Shown piece by piece: positions 48,657 through 57,522 of a DNA stretch of 64,000 bases. Under the pieces are notes generated by a model, which was given only the letters and a program-made list of their open reading frames with translations, ran no database searches and was not told the origin of the DNA. Numbering within the stretch: the stretch's first letter is position 1; each line of letters starts with the position of its first letter. A program made the translations under genes and the position numbers. The DNA lies in assembly GCF_039503195.1 (NCBI RefSeq), contig NZ_JBCJKP010000001.1, positions 1,612,001 through 1,676,000 of the forward strand, in the 5' to 3' direction. The DNA is from Streptomyces mirabilis (lineage in GTDB: Bacteria > Actinomycetota > Actinomycetes > Streptomycetales > Streptomycetaceae).

Positions 48657-49016
48657 CTCTCACCCTCCACGGGAGAACCTCGCGTATGCACACCGTATGT
48701 AAACGAGGTTCCTTCCCGCAAGGGGAGACTCGATAGATTATCCTGCACCACCCCACCTTCACCGCTCTTTTTCCTGCCGGATACCGTGGAGGCGATTACT
48801 TCCGCTATGGGGAGCCGGACAGACGGACGTCCGCGGGAAGCGCCGGGAAGTGGCAGGAGCAACGGCTCCGGGGCGCTCGGGGTCAACCGCCGAAAGACTC
48901 GCCCACGCCCGGGTGACGCGCCCCGGCGGCGACGGCCCGCCCTCCCCTTGCGGCAGACACGCCCCGCCTGGCGTACGAGCGGGTACATCGCGCGGCGGGA
49001 CGATTAGGCTGCGGGC
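48657..49016. other. Divergent region upstream of DUF6421 and GDPD
   Basis: About 360 bases. Near the DUF6421 start, GAACCTCG (48675-48682) and CGAGGTTC (48704-48711) form a perfect 8-bp inverted repeat flanking two TATG repeats, a likely control site. A run of T/C-rich sequence (48765-48776) and a lower-GC stretch (48730-48750) may hold the promoter. A 66-codon Arg-rich open frame (48808-49007, plus) has no convincing start signal and was not called as a gene. TAGGCT (49005-49010) is a good -10 for the GDPD gene. Confidence 0.5.
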
Positions 49017-49082
49017 TTGCCGCGTGGGTGCCGCCGAGACCACGCGCGAGCCGAGCCGCCGTCGACGGAAGCGAGTCGAATC

Positions 49083-49766
49083 TTGAACTTCCTCACCATC
49101 GGTCATCGCGGAGTGATGGGTGTCGAACCCGAGAACACCCTCCGTTCCTTCATCGCCGCCCAGCACGCGGGCCTCGACCTGATCGAACTCGATCTGCATC
49201 TGAGCAAGGACGGCGCGCTGGTCGTCATGCACGACGCGGACGTGGACCGTACGACCGACGGCTCGGGGCCGATCGCGGAGATGACCCTCGCCGAGCTGCG
49301 CGCCCTGGACGCCGGGCACGGTGAGCGCGTGCCCGTCTTCGAAGAGGTCCTGGACGTCGTCAGGGCGCCGCTGCAGGCCGAGATCAAGGACACGGCGGCG
49401 GCGCGGGCGCTCGCCGAGGTGATGCACCGGCGCGATCTGGTGGGGCGGGTCGAGGTGTCGTCCTTCCACGACGAGGCGATCGCCGAGATCACGCGGCTCG
49501 TGCCGGGCGTCCGCACGGCGCTCATCGCGAGCCGCTACGGCGTCGACGTCGTGGACCGCGCCGCGGAGGTCGGCGCCGCCACCGTCTGCCTCAACATCCG
49601 ACGGCTGACCCTGGAGGTCGTCGAGCACGCCCGCAAGGCGGATCTGCGGATCATCGGCTGGGTGGTGAACACCCAGGACCACCTGCGGCTGGTGCGGGCC
49701 CTGGAGCTGGACGGCGCGACCACCGACTACCCCCAGATCAAACGCACCGGCCGCTTCACGGCCTGA
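49083..49766 (+). CDS. Glycerophosphodiester phosphodiesterase
   Basis: A 227-residue GDPD barrel enzyme. The catalytic motif is I-G-H-R-G (His, about 7), followed by P-E-N-T-L-R-S-F, E-L-D-L-H-L-S-K-D and the second catalytic His in M-H-D-A-D-V-D-R-T-T-D-G. It hydrolyses glycerophosphodiesters to an alcohol and glycerol 3-phosphate; no signal peptide is present, so it is cytoplasmic. The start is not certain: TTG at 49083 gives the normal family N-terminus, but TTG at 49017, 6 nt after TAGGCT, would give a leaderless form with 22 extra residues. Confidence 0.9.
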   Translation: MNFLTIGHRGVMGVEPENTLRSFIAAQHAGLDLIELDLHLSKDGALVVMHDADVDRTTDGSGPIAEMTLAELRALDAGHGERVPVFEEVLDVVRAPLQAEIKDTAAARALAEVMHRRDLVGRVEVSSFHDEAIAEITRLVPGVRTALIASRYGVDVVDRAAEVGAATVCLNIRRLTLEVVEHARKADLRIIGWVVNTQDHLRLVRALELDGATTDYPQIKRTGRFTA

Positions 49767-49769
49767 GGA

Positions 49770-50324
49770 TCACTGCGCCGGCTGCGCCAGGGGCTTGACC
49801 AGCAGCTCGAACTGCAGGTCGTCGCGCTGCGGAATCCCGAAGCGCTCGTCGCCGTACGGGAAGGGGGTCATCTTTCCCGTACGGCGGTAGCCGCGCCGCT
49901 CGTACCAGGCGATGAGGTCCTCGCGTGCGGAGATCACGGTCATGTGCATCTCCGCGACACCCCAGGTCTCGTGGGCGTGCCGCTCCGCCTCGGCGATGAT
50001 CACCTTGCCGAGTCCGCCGCCCTGGAGTGCGGGGCTGACCGCGAACATGCCGAAGTAGGCGTGGTCGCCGCGGTGTTCGAGCTGACAGCAGGCGACGACG
50101 GCGCCGTCCCGCTCCACGGTCAGGACGCGGCTGTCCGGCGCCTTGATGACGGCGAGCACGCCCTCCGGGTCCGTCCGCTGACCTTCGAGGAGGTCCGCCT
50201 CCGTGGTCCAGCCGGTCCGGCTGGAGTCCCCGCGGTAGGCCGACTCGATCAGCGCGACGAGGGCGTCCGCATCGGCATCGGTGGCATCGCGGAAGGTCAG
50301 TCCGGTGGCGGCGGCGGTGTTCAT
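49770..50324 (-). CDS. GNAT family N-acetyltransferase
   Basis: A 184-residue single-domain GNAT. The acetyl-CoA loop is visible as G-M-F-A-V-S-P-A-L-Q-G-G-G-L-G-K (about 92-107), and motif B ends with L-I-A-W-Y-E-R-R-G-Y. The substrate is unknown. It converges on the GDPD gene with only 3 bases between the stop codons, and starts opposite a VOC protein gene. Confidence 0.88.
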   Translation of the reverse strand: MNTAAATGLTFRDATDADADALVALIESAYRGDSSRTGWTTEADLLEGQRTDPEGVLAVIKAPDSRVLTVERDGAVVACCQLEHRGDHAYFGMFAVSPALQGGGLGKVIIAEAERHAHETWGVAEMHMTVISAREDLIAWYERRGYRRTGKMTPFPYGDERFGIPQRDDLQFELLVKPLAQPAQ

Positions 50325-50408
50325 GGAACAGTTCTCCGAAATCTCTGGCGCGGCTCGGGCACCGCTGAGCGTAACGCTCCCGCCCTTGAGGCCCTAGGCT
50401 CCGGGTGC

Positions 50409-50801
50409 ATGGTGCATGTACTGAGCAGTCGGATCCTTCTGCGGCCCACCGACCCGGAGCGCTCCCGCGCCTTCTACGGCGAACGGCTGGGGCTCGCCGT
50501 CCACCGGGAGTTCGGGACGGGACCCGAGCGCGGCACGGTCTACTTCCTCGGCGGCGGCTTCCTGGAGGTCTCGGGCCGCTCCGAGACCCCGCCCTCGCCC
50601 GCGCTCAGGCTGTGGCTCCAGGTGGCCGACGCCGACGCGGCGTACGAGGAGCTGTCGGCGGCCGGGGTCGACATCGTGCGCCCGCCGGTGAAGGAGCCGT
50701 GGGGGCTGATCGAGATGTGGATCGCGGATCCGGACGGCGTCGAGATCGTGCTCGTGGAAATCCCGGCGGATCATCCGCTGCGCTACCGCCCCGGAATCTG
50801 A
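50409..50801 (+). CDS. VOC superfamily protein (glyoxalase-like)
   Basis: A 130-residue protein of one VOC module: two beta-alpha-beta-beta-beta units, with R-S-R-A-F-Y-G-E-R-L-G-L in the first and D-P-D-G-V-E-I-V in the second. The Glu in the last motif fits a metal ligand of glyoxalase or dioxygenase type. Function is not predictable. TAGGCT ends 8 nt before the ATG and no Shine-Dalgarno is seen. Confidence 0.85.
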   Translation: MVHVLSSRILLRPTDPERSRAFYGERLGLAVHREFGTGPERGTVYFLGGGFLEVSGRSETPPSPALRLWLQVADADAAYEELSAAGVDIVRPPVKEPWGLIEMWIADPDGVEIVLVEIPADHPLRYRPGI

Positions 50802-50890
50802 GCGCACGAGGCCCTGCGTCGGATGGCCACGGTCCGGGCCCGGGCATAGCGTGCTGGAGAGGCCTTCTGGCGGAAGGGCGGAGGAACGTC

Positions 50891-51655
50891 ATGAAGCTCG
50901 ACAAGCCGGTGCCCGGCGGTCCGTGCTGGACCGAGCTCGGGACCAGTGATCTGGAGGCGGCCAAGCGCTTCTACGCCGATCTGTTCGGCTGGCGCCCGGA
51001 GACCGACCCCCGCCAGGAGGCGGGAGGCTACACGGTCGCGCACCTCGGCGACGCGCCGGTGGCGGCGATCTCCCCGCTGTACCAGGAGTCACAGCCCGTC
51101 GCCTGGAACGTGTCCTTCGCGGTGGCCGACGCGGACACCGCCGTGGACGCGGTGCAGGCCGCGGGCGGCACGGTCGTCCTCGGCCCGATGGACGTGTTCG
51201 ACGTCGGGCGTTTCGCGGTGGCGTTCGACCCGACCGGAGCGGCCTTCCAGCTGTGGCAGGCGCGGGCCTTCCCGGGCGCGAGGCTGTTCAACGCGCCGGG
51301 CGCGCTCGGCTGGGTGGAACTGCTGACGCGCGCCCCGGACCGTGCCGTCGAGTTCTACACCACGGTGTTCGGCTGGACCGTGAACGCCTCCGAGCACTAC
51401 ACGCAGTGGGGCATCGAGGGAGCCGACTTCGGCGGCATGGTGGCGATGGACGACAACTTCCCGCACGCGGTGCCGCCGCACTGGCTGCCGTACTTCGCGG
51501 TCGAGGACGTGGACGCCACCGCGAACGCCGCCGTCGGGGCGGGCGGCAGCATTCTCATGGAGCCCACGTCCGTGCCGCAGGGCCCCCGGATCGCCGTGCT
51601 GCGGGACCCGCAGGGAGCGTTCTTCGGGGTTCATGTGGCGGGCGAGGAGGGCTGA
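50891..51655 (+). CDS. Two-module VOC superfamily protein
   Basis: A 254-residue protein made of two VOC modules, about 8-120 and 133-250. The first has G-T-S-D-L-E-A-A-K-R-F-Y-A-D-L-F-G-W, and the second repeats the pattern as R-A-P-D-R-A-V-E-F-Y-T-T-V-F-G-W. D-P-x-G-A motifs end both. Similar proteins in Streptomyces are often annotated as hydroxylases linked to antibiotic synthesis, without proof. GGAGGAA lies 6 nt before the ATG. It is 90 bases behind the first VOC gene and may share its transcript. Confidence 0.85.
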   Translation: MKLDKPVPGGPCWTELGTSDLEAAKRFYADLFGWRPETDPRQEAGGYTVAHLGDAPVAAISPLYQESQPVAWNVSFAVADADTAVDAVQAAGGTVVLGPMDVFDVGRFAVAFDPTGAAFQLWQARAFPGARLFNAPGALGWVELLTRAPDRAVEFYTTVFGWTVNASEHYTQWGIEGADFGGMVAMDDNFPHAVPPHWLPYFAVEDVDATANAAVGAGGSILMEPTSVPQGPRIAVLRDPQGAFFGVHVAGEEG

Positions 51656-51674
51656 CCGGACGCTCGACCGGAAC

Positions 51675-54272
51675 TCATGCCAGGGGTGTCACCGCCACCT
51701 GGTCGATGACCGGCGCGTACGCGGAGCGCTGCTGGTGGGCGTTGGTGGTGTCGCCGTCGAAGTCGGGCCGTTCGTCGGCGGTGAAGGTGAGGGTGTTGGT
51801 GCCCTCGTTCAGGGTGACGGGGACGGCGAGGTCCCAGAAGTTGTTGAAGTGGAAGGTGGTGGGGAAGAGGATCCGGTGCGCCGGCGCCCCGTTCACGGAC
51901 AGGTCCGCGTGGCGGCAGACCGGATCGGGGTTGTAGTGGGTGGCCGGGGGCTGCTCGCCGTTGGAGTAGCGGACGGTCACGGCATGACGTCCGGTGCGTG
52001 CCGCCGTGACGGTCAGGGTGAGGGCGTTGTCCGGCCCCCTGCCGATTCCCTCGACCGCCTTCCCGCCGGTGGCGAAGGTGTGGGCGCCCGTCACCTTGGC
52101 CTCGCCGGTCACCGTGCCCTCCTCGGCGGGGTACACGGTGGTCTCGAGGCGTCCGGTTCCCGGTCCCACGCACAGCCGGTCGAGAACGAGGCGCTCCGAA
52201 GTGCCGGTCACCGTCAGCTTGTTGATGCCGCCGGCCAGGAACAGTGGGATCCCGTCCCGGTCGAGACCTCCCACCTCCGCCCCGTTGACCGTCAACAGCC
52301 CTTCTCCCGGGCCGATGTGATGGACCGTCACGAACGCCTCGCCGTCGGCGGCCGCGTGCACCCAGAACGTGGCGGTCCCTCCTGGTGGCAGCAGTACGGC
52401 ACCCGGCCCGCAGGCGCCGCCGTGCTCGTACGTCACCCGGGCGCCGGCACCGAGGCCCGCGTACGCGGCCTCGTACAGCGCGGGCGCGGTCACGTGCGCG
52501 TCCCGCAGGACGAGGTCGATCCGGTCGATGGTCGCGTCGCCCTTGGTGGCGCCGAGGTCGCGGTCCCGCGCGGACAGGGTGAGCGTGTGCGCGCCCGCCG
52601 TCAGCTCCACCCGGGTGTCGGTGTGCCCCCAGACGACCGGCTTGTAGCCGAGGGGGAGGCGCAGTTCCTGGGGGTCCGCTCCGTCGACACGCAGGAAGAC
52701 GTCGGTGGGGCCCTGCTCCCGCACGAGTTCGTGGAGGTTGTGGGAGTTGGCGAGGACGCTCAGGTCGTACGTCCCGTCCTGCGGGACCTCGACGGAGAAG
52801 GCGACGGCGAGGTCGGAGCCGGTGCGCAGTCCGCCGACGTGGTAGGTGCCCGAGGTCGCGAACCGGTCGACGTCGGAGGGCGATCCCTCGGGCCCGTTCC
52901 TCACGTGCCCCTCGCCCGTGCAGGTCGCGTGCTCCGCGTGGTACGACCGGCGCCAGCCGATGGAGGGCGGCGCGAGGACCCCGTCGCCGCCGGGCGAGAG
53001 GATCACCTCGTAGGCGGACATCGCGTCGAGGTCCGCGAGGGGAAGGACCACCCGGCCTTCGTCGACCGGAAGTTCGAGGTCCTTGAGGCGCAAGGGCTGT
53101 GCCGAGGCTCCGACTTGGCCGGTCCACGGGATCTCGTGGAGCCTGGCGTGGACCGTGCCGCCGAAGATCTCGGCGGGGACGTTCGCGAAGACGAGATCCG
53201 CGGCGCCGCCGCTGCCGCCGAACAGGGCGCGGGCCTGGCGCTTGTCCCGGTCGAGCGTGGCGACGCCCTGGAGGGTGTACTGGACATTGGGGTGCGGCGC
53301 CCGTACCTGGACCGTGCGGCCGGTCATCCGGCCGTAGGTGTGGAACAGCCACCACTGGCCGTTGCCCTTGTTCGCCTCGACCGCCGAGTCGTTGAGGTTG
53401 CCGTCGATGTTCCAGTACGCCATGTCGGCGTCGATCTTCGACTCCTCGATGGCGGAGATCCACTGGATCATCTGCCCGGGCACGGACAGGTGATAGTTGT
53501 GCGCGTACTCGTTGATGTTGACGGGGAGGGGACCGATCCCCAACTCCCCTTCCATGCCGCGGTACTTGGCGACGTTCGTACGGATCGCGGCGGGTGTCGA
53601 CAGCTCGTGCCAGGTCACCACGTCCGGGAGGACGTCATGGGCCTTGGCGAACTCCAGGAAGCCCCGCACCTCGTCGTACAGGACGCAGGTGTTGGGGCCC
53701 GCGATGCGCGCGTGCGGGTCGAGGCCCTTGATGAGGTGGTGGAGGTCCTTCCAGGCGGCGAAGTAGTGCCGCGGGTCGGAGTGCCAGGAGGTCCTGTCGT
53801 AGCTCCACTCCCCCGTGCCGAACATGTTGCCTTCGGGTTCGTTGAACGGTACGTAGACGATGTGGGACTTGAGGGCACCCGTCGTCAGGACCTGCCTGAC
53901 CTGCTTCTCCACCCTGGCCCGGTAGTCGGCGAGGCGTTCCTCGCCGGTGGCGCCGGGCCACCGGTAGGGGAAGCCGCGGTAGATGTCGGTCATGTAGAGG
54001 TAGACGTCCCTGCCGCCGCAGTCCACGAAGGAGGGCAGGATGTCGAGGGCGTCGGCGCCGGGGTGCTGGGTGCCGTCCTGGGCCTTGGTCGACACCGTGC
54101 GCACGTACATTCCCTCGACCACGTTGCGGCTGGGCACTCCGTCGCCGTACAGGCCGTAGAGCGTGCCGCTCGCCCCGCCGTGGAAGACGCCGGTGTCGGT
54201 GCCGAGGTCGATGGTGAGCGTCTCGGTGTCTGCTGCCACTGCGCCTCCGTGGTCACGCTGCTTGTTCGACAT
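51675..54272 (-). CDS. Large clan GH-A-like glycosidase with carbohydrate-binding modules
   Basis: An 865-residue protein. The N-terminal barrel (about 20-400) has V-P-F-N-E-P-E-G-N-M-F (acid/base Glu near 146) and V-N-I-N-E-Y-A-H (candidate nucleophile Glu near 252), typical of clan GH-A (for example GH39-like). A beta-sandwich follows, and two or three CBM35/CBM6-like modules fill about 460-865, with T-Y-D-L-S-V-L-A-N-S and V-T-V-R-Y-S-N-G marking them. It has no signal peptide, which is unusual for a protein with several carbohydrate-binding modules. A GTG at 54239 with GGAGG close upstream is an alternative start and also lacks a signal. Substrate unknown. Confidence 0.82.
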   Translation of the reverse strand: MSNKQRDHGGAVAADTETLTIDLGTDTGVFHGGASGTLYGLYGDGVPSRNVVEGMYVRTVSTKAQDGTQHPGADALDILPSFVDCGGRDVYLYMTDIYRGFPYRWPGATGEERLADYRARVEKQVRQVLTTGALKSHIVYVPFNEPEGNMFGTGEWSYDRTSWHSDPRHYFAAWKDLHHLIKGLDPHARIAGPNTCVLYDEVRGFLEFAKAHDVLPDVVTWHELSTPAAIRTNVAKYRGMEGELGIGPLPVNINEYAHNYHLSVPGQMIQWISAIEESKIDADMAYWNIDGNLNDSAVEANKGNGQWWLFHTYGRMTGRTVQVRAPHPNVQYTLQGVATLDRDKRQARALFGGSGGAADLVFANVPAEIFGGTVHARLHEIPWTGQVGASAQPLRLKDLELPVDEGRVVLPLADLDAMSAYEVILSPGGDGVLAPPSIGWRRSYHAEHATCTGEGHVRNGPEGSPSDVDRFATSGTYHVGGLRTGSDLAVAFSVEVPQDGTYDLSVLANSHNLHELVREQGPTDVFLRVDGADPQELRLPLGYKPVVWGHTDTRVELTAGAHTLTLSARDRDLGATKGDATIDRIDLVLRDAHVTAPALYEAAYAGLGAGARVTYEHGGACGPGAVLLPPGGTATFWVHAAADGEAFVTVHHIGPGEGLLTVNGAEVGGLDRDGIPLFLAGGINKLTVTGTSERLVLDRLCVGPGTGRLETTVYPAEEGTVTGEAKVTGAHTFATGGKAVEGIGRGPDNALTLTVTAARTGRHAVTVRYSNGEQPPATHYNPDPVCRHADLSVNGAPAHRILFPTTFHFNNFWDLAVPVTLNEGTNTLTFTADERPDFDGDTTNAHQQRSAYAPVIDQVAVTPLA

Positions 54273-54379
54273 CCCGTACGTCAGCCGGGCCTCCGAACCG
54301 GGCGAGCCTGAACGTAGGAGCGGCGCGCGGCTCGTGTCAACGGCGCGTGACCACGAAGCGGGTGGGCACCCGGCCGGAC

Positions 54380-55645
54380 TCAGACGCGCGGCGCCCCGAG
54401 ACGGCCTTCGAGCTGACCGAGCAACTCACCGAGCAGGGCGGCGAGTTCGCGTTGACGGGCGAGGTCGATCCCGGACAGGGCCGTCGTCTCGTAGGCGAGC
54501 TGCTGGGGCAGGATGCCGTCGACGAGGTCGCGGCCCGCGTCGGTGAGACGGACGTGCGCGACCCGGCGGTCGCGGGTGTCACCGCGGCGCTCGACCAGTC
54601 CGCGCTCGGTCAGTTGCTTCAGGCGCTTGGTGACGGCGGCACCGGAGGAGAACGTCTCGCGGGCGATCTCACTGGGGGTCAGCTCGTGACCGGTGCGGCG
54701 CAGGGTCCCGAGGACGTCGAACTCGGGACGGGTGAGCCCGGCCCGGCGCAACGGTGCGTCCTCGGCCTGCTGAAGCAGCGCGGCCGAGCGGTTGATCCGG
54801 CCGATGATCTCCATCGGCCCGGTGTCGATCCCGGGATGCACGGCCTGCCACTGCCGCACCACGGCAGCCATGGTGTCGACCGGGGAGGGGGCGCCGGGGG
54901 GTGCGGTGGTGGGGGCACCTGAGGGGTTGTGAGCACCTGAGGGGGCTGGGCCGCCTGAGGGGATCGAAGTGCCCGAGGGGTCTGGGCCGCCTGAGGGGAT
55001 CGAAGTGCCCGAGGGGTCTGGGCTGCCCGAGGAAACCGGGGTAACCGAAGCAGCCGGAGTGCCCGACGGAACCGAAGTTCCTGAGGCGGCTGGGTCGCCC
55101 GAGGCACCCGAGGCACCCGAGGCACCCGAGGCACCCGAGGGAGCCTGGAGAGCGGCCTCGGTGTCCGTTGCGATGTCGGGTCGAACGGCGGGCGTGTCCG
55201 CCGCGGACGCCCCGGACGCCCCGGACGCCCCGGACGCCCGCGCGGGCCCCGGGCCCGGCTCCGTCGACGCCGACCGGTCGGCCTGCGGATGCGCCGGCGT
55301 GGACCCCCAGGCCGGGGTACCCGCGCCGGCCGTTTCTCCGGTCCCGTTGTCCGTCGACGCCACGCCTCCGAGGGGAGCACCCGCCGAGAGCCCCCGTCCG
55401 GCCGAGTCGCCCGACGGGCCGCGCCCACCGGCGCGCGCGTCCGCCGACGCCGAGCGCCGGGCCGCAGGCCTGTCCGCGCCGGCACCACCACCGACCACAA
55501 CGCCCGCCGAACCCGACCGCCCGGCCGGGGGCTCGCTCATCCGACTCGGCTGCCCGTGCGGCGCCGCGCGCCGAGGTGTCGCCGGGGTCGCGGTGCCGCT
55601 CTGGCCGAGTGCCGCGTCCGTCGCACGCCCATCCGCTGCCGTCAT
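54380..55645 (-). CDS. MarR regulator with a long low-complexity N-terminus
   Basis: A 421-residue reading frame. Only the last 165 residues form a normal MarR protein: dimer helices, a winged helix with L-T-P-S-E-I-A-R-E-T-F-S-S-G-A-A-V-T-K-R, and the wing G-D-T-R-D-R-R-V. Residues 1-255 are almost only Gly, Ser, Pro, Ala and Thr, with G-A-S-G-A-S tracts and a 12-residue repeat containing S-G-T-S-I-P-S-G-G. The ATG at 55645 overlaps the FUSC stop codon (ATGA), favouring a true long form. An internal ATG near M-A-A-V-V-R-Q-W would give a normal-sized MarR. Probably represses its own operon. Confidence 0.78.
   Translation of the reverse strand: MTAADGRATDAALGQSGTATPATPRRAAPHGQPSRMSEPPAGRSGSAGVVVGGGAGADRPAARRSASADARAGGRGPSGDSAGRGLSAGAPLGGVASTDNGTGETAGAGTPAWGSTPAHPQADRSASTEPGPGPARASGASGASGASAADTPAVRPDIATDTEAALQAPSGASGASGASGASGDPAASGTSVPSGTPAASVTPVSSGSPDPSGTSIPSGGPDPSGTSIPSGGPAPSGAHNPSGAPTTAPPGAPSPVDTMAAVVRQWQAVHPGIDTGPMEIIGRINRSAALLQQAEDAPLRRAGLTRPEFDVLGTLRRTGHELTPSEIARETFSSGAAVTKRLKQLTERGLVERRGDTRDRRVAHVRLTDAGRDLVDGILPQQLAYETTALSGIDLARQRELAALLGELLGQLEGRLGAPRV
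54945..55016. repeat. Two copies of a 36-bp in-frame repeat
   Basis: Adjacent 36-bp units (54945-54980 and 54981-55016) are nearly identical and encode a 12-residue unit of the MarR extension. Length being a multiple of 3 keeps the frame, consistent with slippage under coding constraint. Confidence 0.75.
55102..55140. repeat. 9-bp microsatellite in the MarR extension
   Basis: Four tandem copies of GGCACCCGA plus a partial copy encode repeated Gly-Ala-Ser on the minus strand. Nearby, CCCGGACG-type 9-mers (about 55210-55240) do the same. Such tracts change length readily. Confidence 0.75.
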
Positions 55646-57330
55646 GCCTGTGCGCCCTCCAAGGAGTGCAGTCCCTGCCGTCGTACCGTCGCCGCGAGCG
55701 TACGGTGTCCGGACTGCTCGGCCCGCATCACCCGCTCCTCCGGCAGGGCGCGTTGCCACCATTCGCCGGCGGCGGCGTCGGCGGTGGCGCGCAGCTCGAC
55801 GACGGCACCGGACAGCGCGCGGCGGGCGGACTCCAGGGCGCCGGGATCGGGATGCTCGGCATCGAGCAGGCCCACGGCACGTTCGCGGGCCCGCTCGACG
55901 GCGTCGAGGGCTCCCTCGATACGGTCGCCGGCCCGCCGGTTGGTGACCGCGACCGCCGCGGCGAAGCCCACGACCGCACCCACCAGGGTGTCCGCGACCC
56001 GGTCGGTCATCAGCTCGCCGGGCTGCTGGACGCGGGCGAACTCGGTGATGAGCAGCGCCATGGGGGTCACACAGATGCTGCCGAGCCAGTAGTTGCGGCC
56101 GATCAGGGCCTCGGCGCCGAAGTTGAGGGCGAGGCACAGCAGGACGAGGAACGCCTGGCTGAGATGGGCCAGCGGAGCGAGCACGGCGAAGAAGAGGACA
56201 CCGATCAGGTTGCCGACGACGCGCTGCACTCCCCGGCTCCAGGTCAGGGTGACGTTGGCCTGGTAGAGCGACGCGGCGGTGACCAGCGCCCAGTAGGGGC
56301 GGCCGACGCCGAGCGCGAGCGACGCGTATCCGGCGAGGGCACAGCCGAGCGCGGTGCGCAGGGCGATCGGGGCGAGTGGACCCAGCCGGCGGAACAAGGG
56401 GTTCGGGGGGACGGCGAGTTCGACTTCCACGCCCAGGAGTTCGTCGGCGGCTTCCCCGAGGTCGTCCGGACGAGGTACGGGCCCGGCACCCCGCACCTCG
56501 CGCGCCCACGCCCGCAGCCGCTCGGGCTCCGTGTCGGCGGGCGCGGCGATCGCCACCTCGGCGCGCACGACGAGCCGTTCCAGGGCACGCCGGGGCGCAC
56601 TGCGGGTGCCGGTGGAGAGCAGCGACTGCCAGGCCCCGTGCACGGCGGCGGCCGCGGCGGCGCGGGCCCGGGCGGCCCCGTCACCGGTGCCCGCCGTCTC
56701 GGCGTAGGCGGCCGCGGCGTTCAGCGCGTGCGCCGTCGCGCGGCGCTCGGGCCCGTGCGGGCGGACGAGTCCGGGTGCCATGCCGACGATCCACGCCCAG
56801 GCGCCCGCTGCGGCGCCCAGCGCGAGATGGCCGGGAACCTGGCCGAGCGTCTGCGGCACGAACAGGGACGCGGAACTGATGAAGGCGAGGACCACGTGAC
56901 CGGGCGGCCCGATGCGCGTGGCGTCGCACAGCGCCTTCTGCACGGCGGCCAGCAGCGCGCCGACAGTGACCAGCACGACGGCGTTCGTCGTGAGCGAGGC
57001 CGCGGTCAGCGCGACGGCCAGGCCGCCGAGCATGCCGAGGGCGACCCAGGCGAGCGCGCGGGCGCGGGCGGCGTACGGACGGTTGTGGGCGTAGAGCGCG
57101 CAGAGCGACCCGGCCATGGTGTACATCGCCAGGTCCAGCCGGCCGAGCGCGAGAAGCGTCAGATTCGGCGGGGCGACCGAGGCGACCACACTCAGCGCGG
57201 GCTTGAACCAGATGTCGGCGGGGCGGCCGAGCCGCAGCACACCGGCCAGCGGGAGACGACGTCCATGAGAGCGGTGACGTCCCTGGGGACGGCGGCGTAC
57301 ACGGGGGGTCTGGGGGGTCGCACTGCTCAT
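55642..57330 (-). CDS. FUSC family membrane exporter
   Basis: A 562-residue protein of the FUSC/aromatic-acid-exporter type. Two blocks of membrane helices (about 45-190 and 325-465) are separated by a soluble domain, and a helical C-terminal domain follows. The second block has G-V-Q-R-V-V-G-N-L-I-G-V, the usual FUSC signature. It may export toxic organic acids. The ATG at 57330 is 7 nt after a TAAGCT -10, so leaderless initiation is likely; GAAGG is too close to act as a Shine-Dalgarno. It is coupled to the MarR gene by a 4-base overlap, and a MarR-like palindrome lies upstream. Confidence 0.87.
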   Translation of the reverse strand: MSSATPQTPRVRRRPQGRHRSHGRRLPLAGVLRLGRPADIWFKPALSVVASVAPPNLTLLALGRLDLAMYTMAGSLCALYAHNRPYAARARALAWVALGMLGGLAVALTAASLTTNAVVLVTVGALLAAVQKALCDATRIGPPGHVVLAFISSASLFVPQTLGQVPGHLALGAAAGAWAWIVGMAPGLVRPHGPERRATAHALNAAAAYAETAGTGDGAARARAAAAAAVHGAWQSLLSTGTRSAPRRALERLVVRAEVAIAAPADTEPERLRAWAREVRGAGPVPRPDDLGEAADELLGVEVELAVPPNPLFRRLGPLAPIALRTALGCALAGYASLALGVGRPYWALVTAASLYQANVTLTWSRGVQRVVGNLIGVLFFAVLAPLAHLSQAFLVLLCLALNFGAEALIGRNYWLGSICVTPMALLITEFARVQQPGELMTDRVADTLVGAVVGFAAAVAVTNRRAGDRIEGALDAVERARERAVGLLDAEHPDPGALESARRALSGAVVELRATADAAAGEWWQRALPEERVMRAEQSGHRTLAATVRRQGLHSLEGAQA

Positions 57331-57337
57331 ACCTTCA

Positions 57338-57367
57338 AGCTTAGCAGGTGTTTTACTCGTGAAATAC
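57338..57367 (-). promoter_or_regulatory. FUSC-MarR promoter and MarR-like operator
   Basis: On the minus strand the -10 is TAAGCT (57343-57338). Upstream, GTGTTTTAC (57348-57356) and GTGAAATAC (57359-57367) form a 20-bp palindrome with 7 of 9 pairs matching and a central TC, in an AT-rich patch. This fits an operator between -35 and -10 for the MarR protein encoded in the same operon. Confidence 0.55.
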
Positions 57368-57522
57368 ATATCCCCGCCCACCCACGCCCACCTGCGACGC
57401 ACTCCCGCACGCTCCCCCGCGTACACCTGTGCGCTCGCTTGCGCACCGCCCGGCCCGGGCATGCCCTGACCGACTGTCCGACATCAACGACTGTCCGACT
57501 CCGTCGAGCGGGGAGGTACGCG

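Noticed and set aside
48808..49007. 66-codon Arg-rich open frame upstream of GDPD
   Set aside because: The GGAGG is 13 bases from the ATG, the protein has no pattern, and the frame overlaps the likely GDPD promoter.
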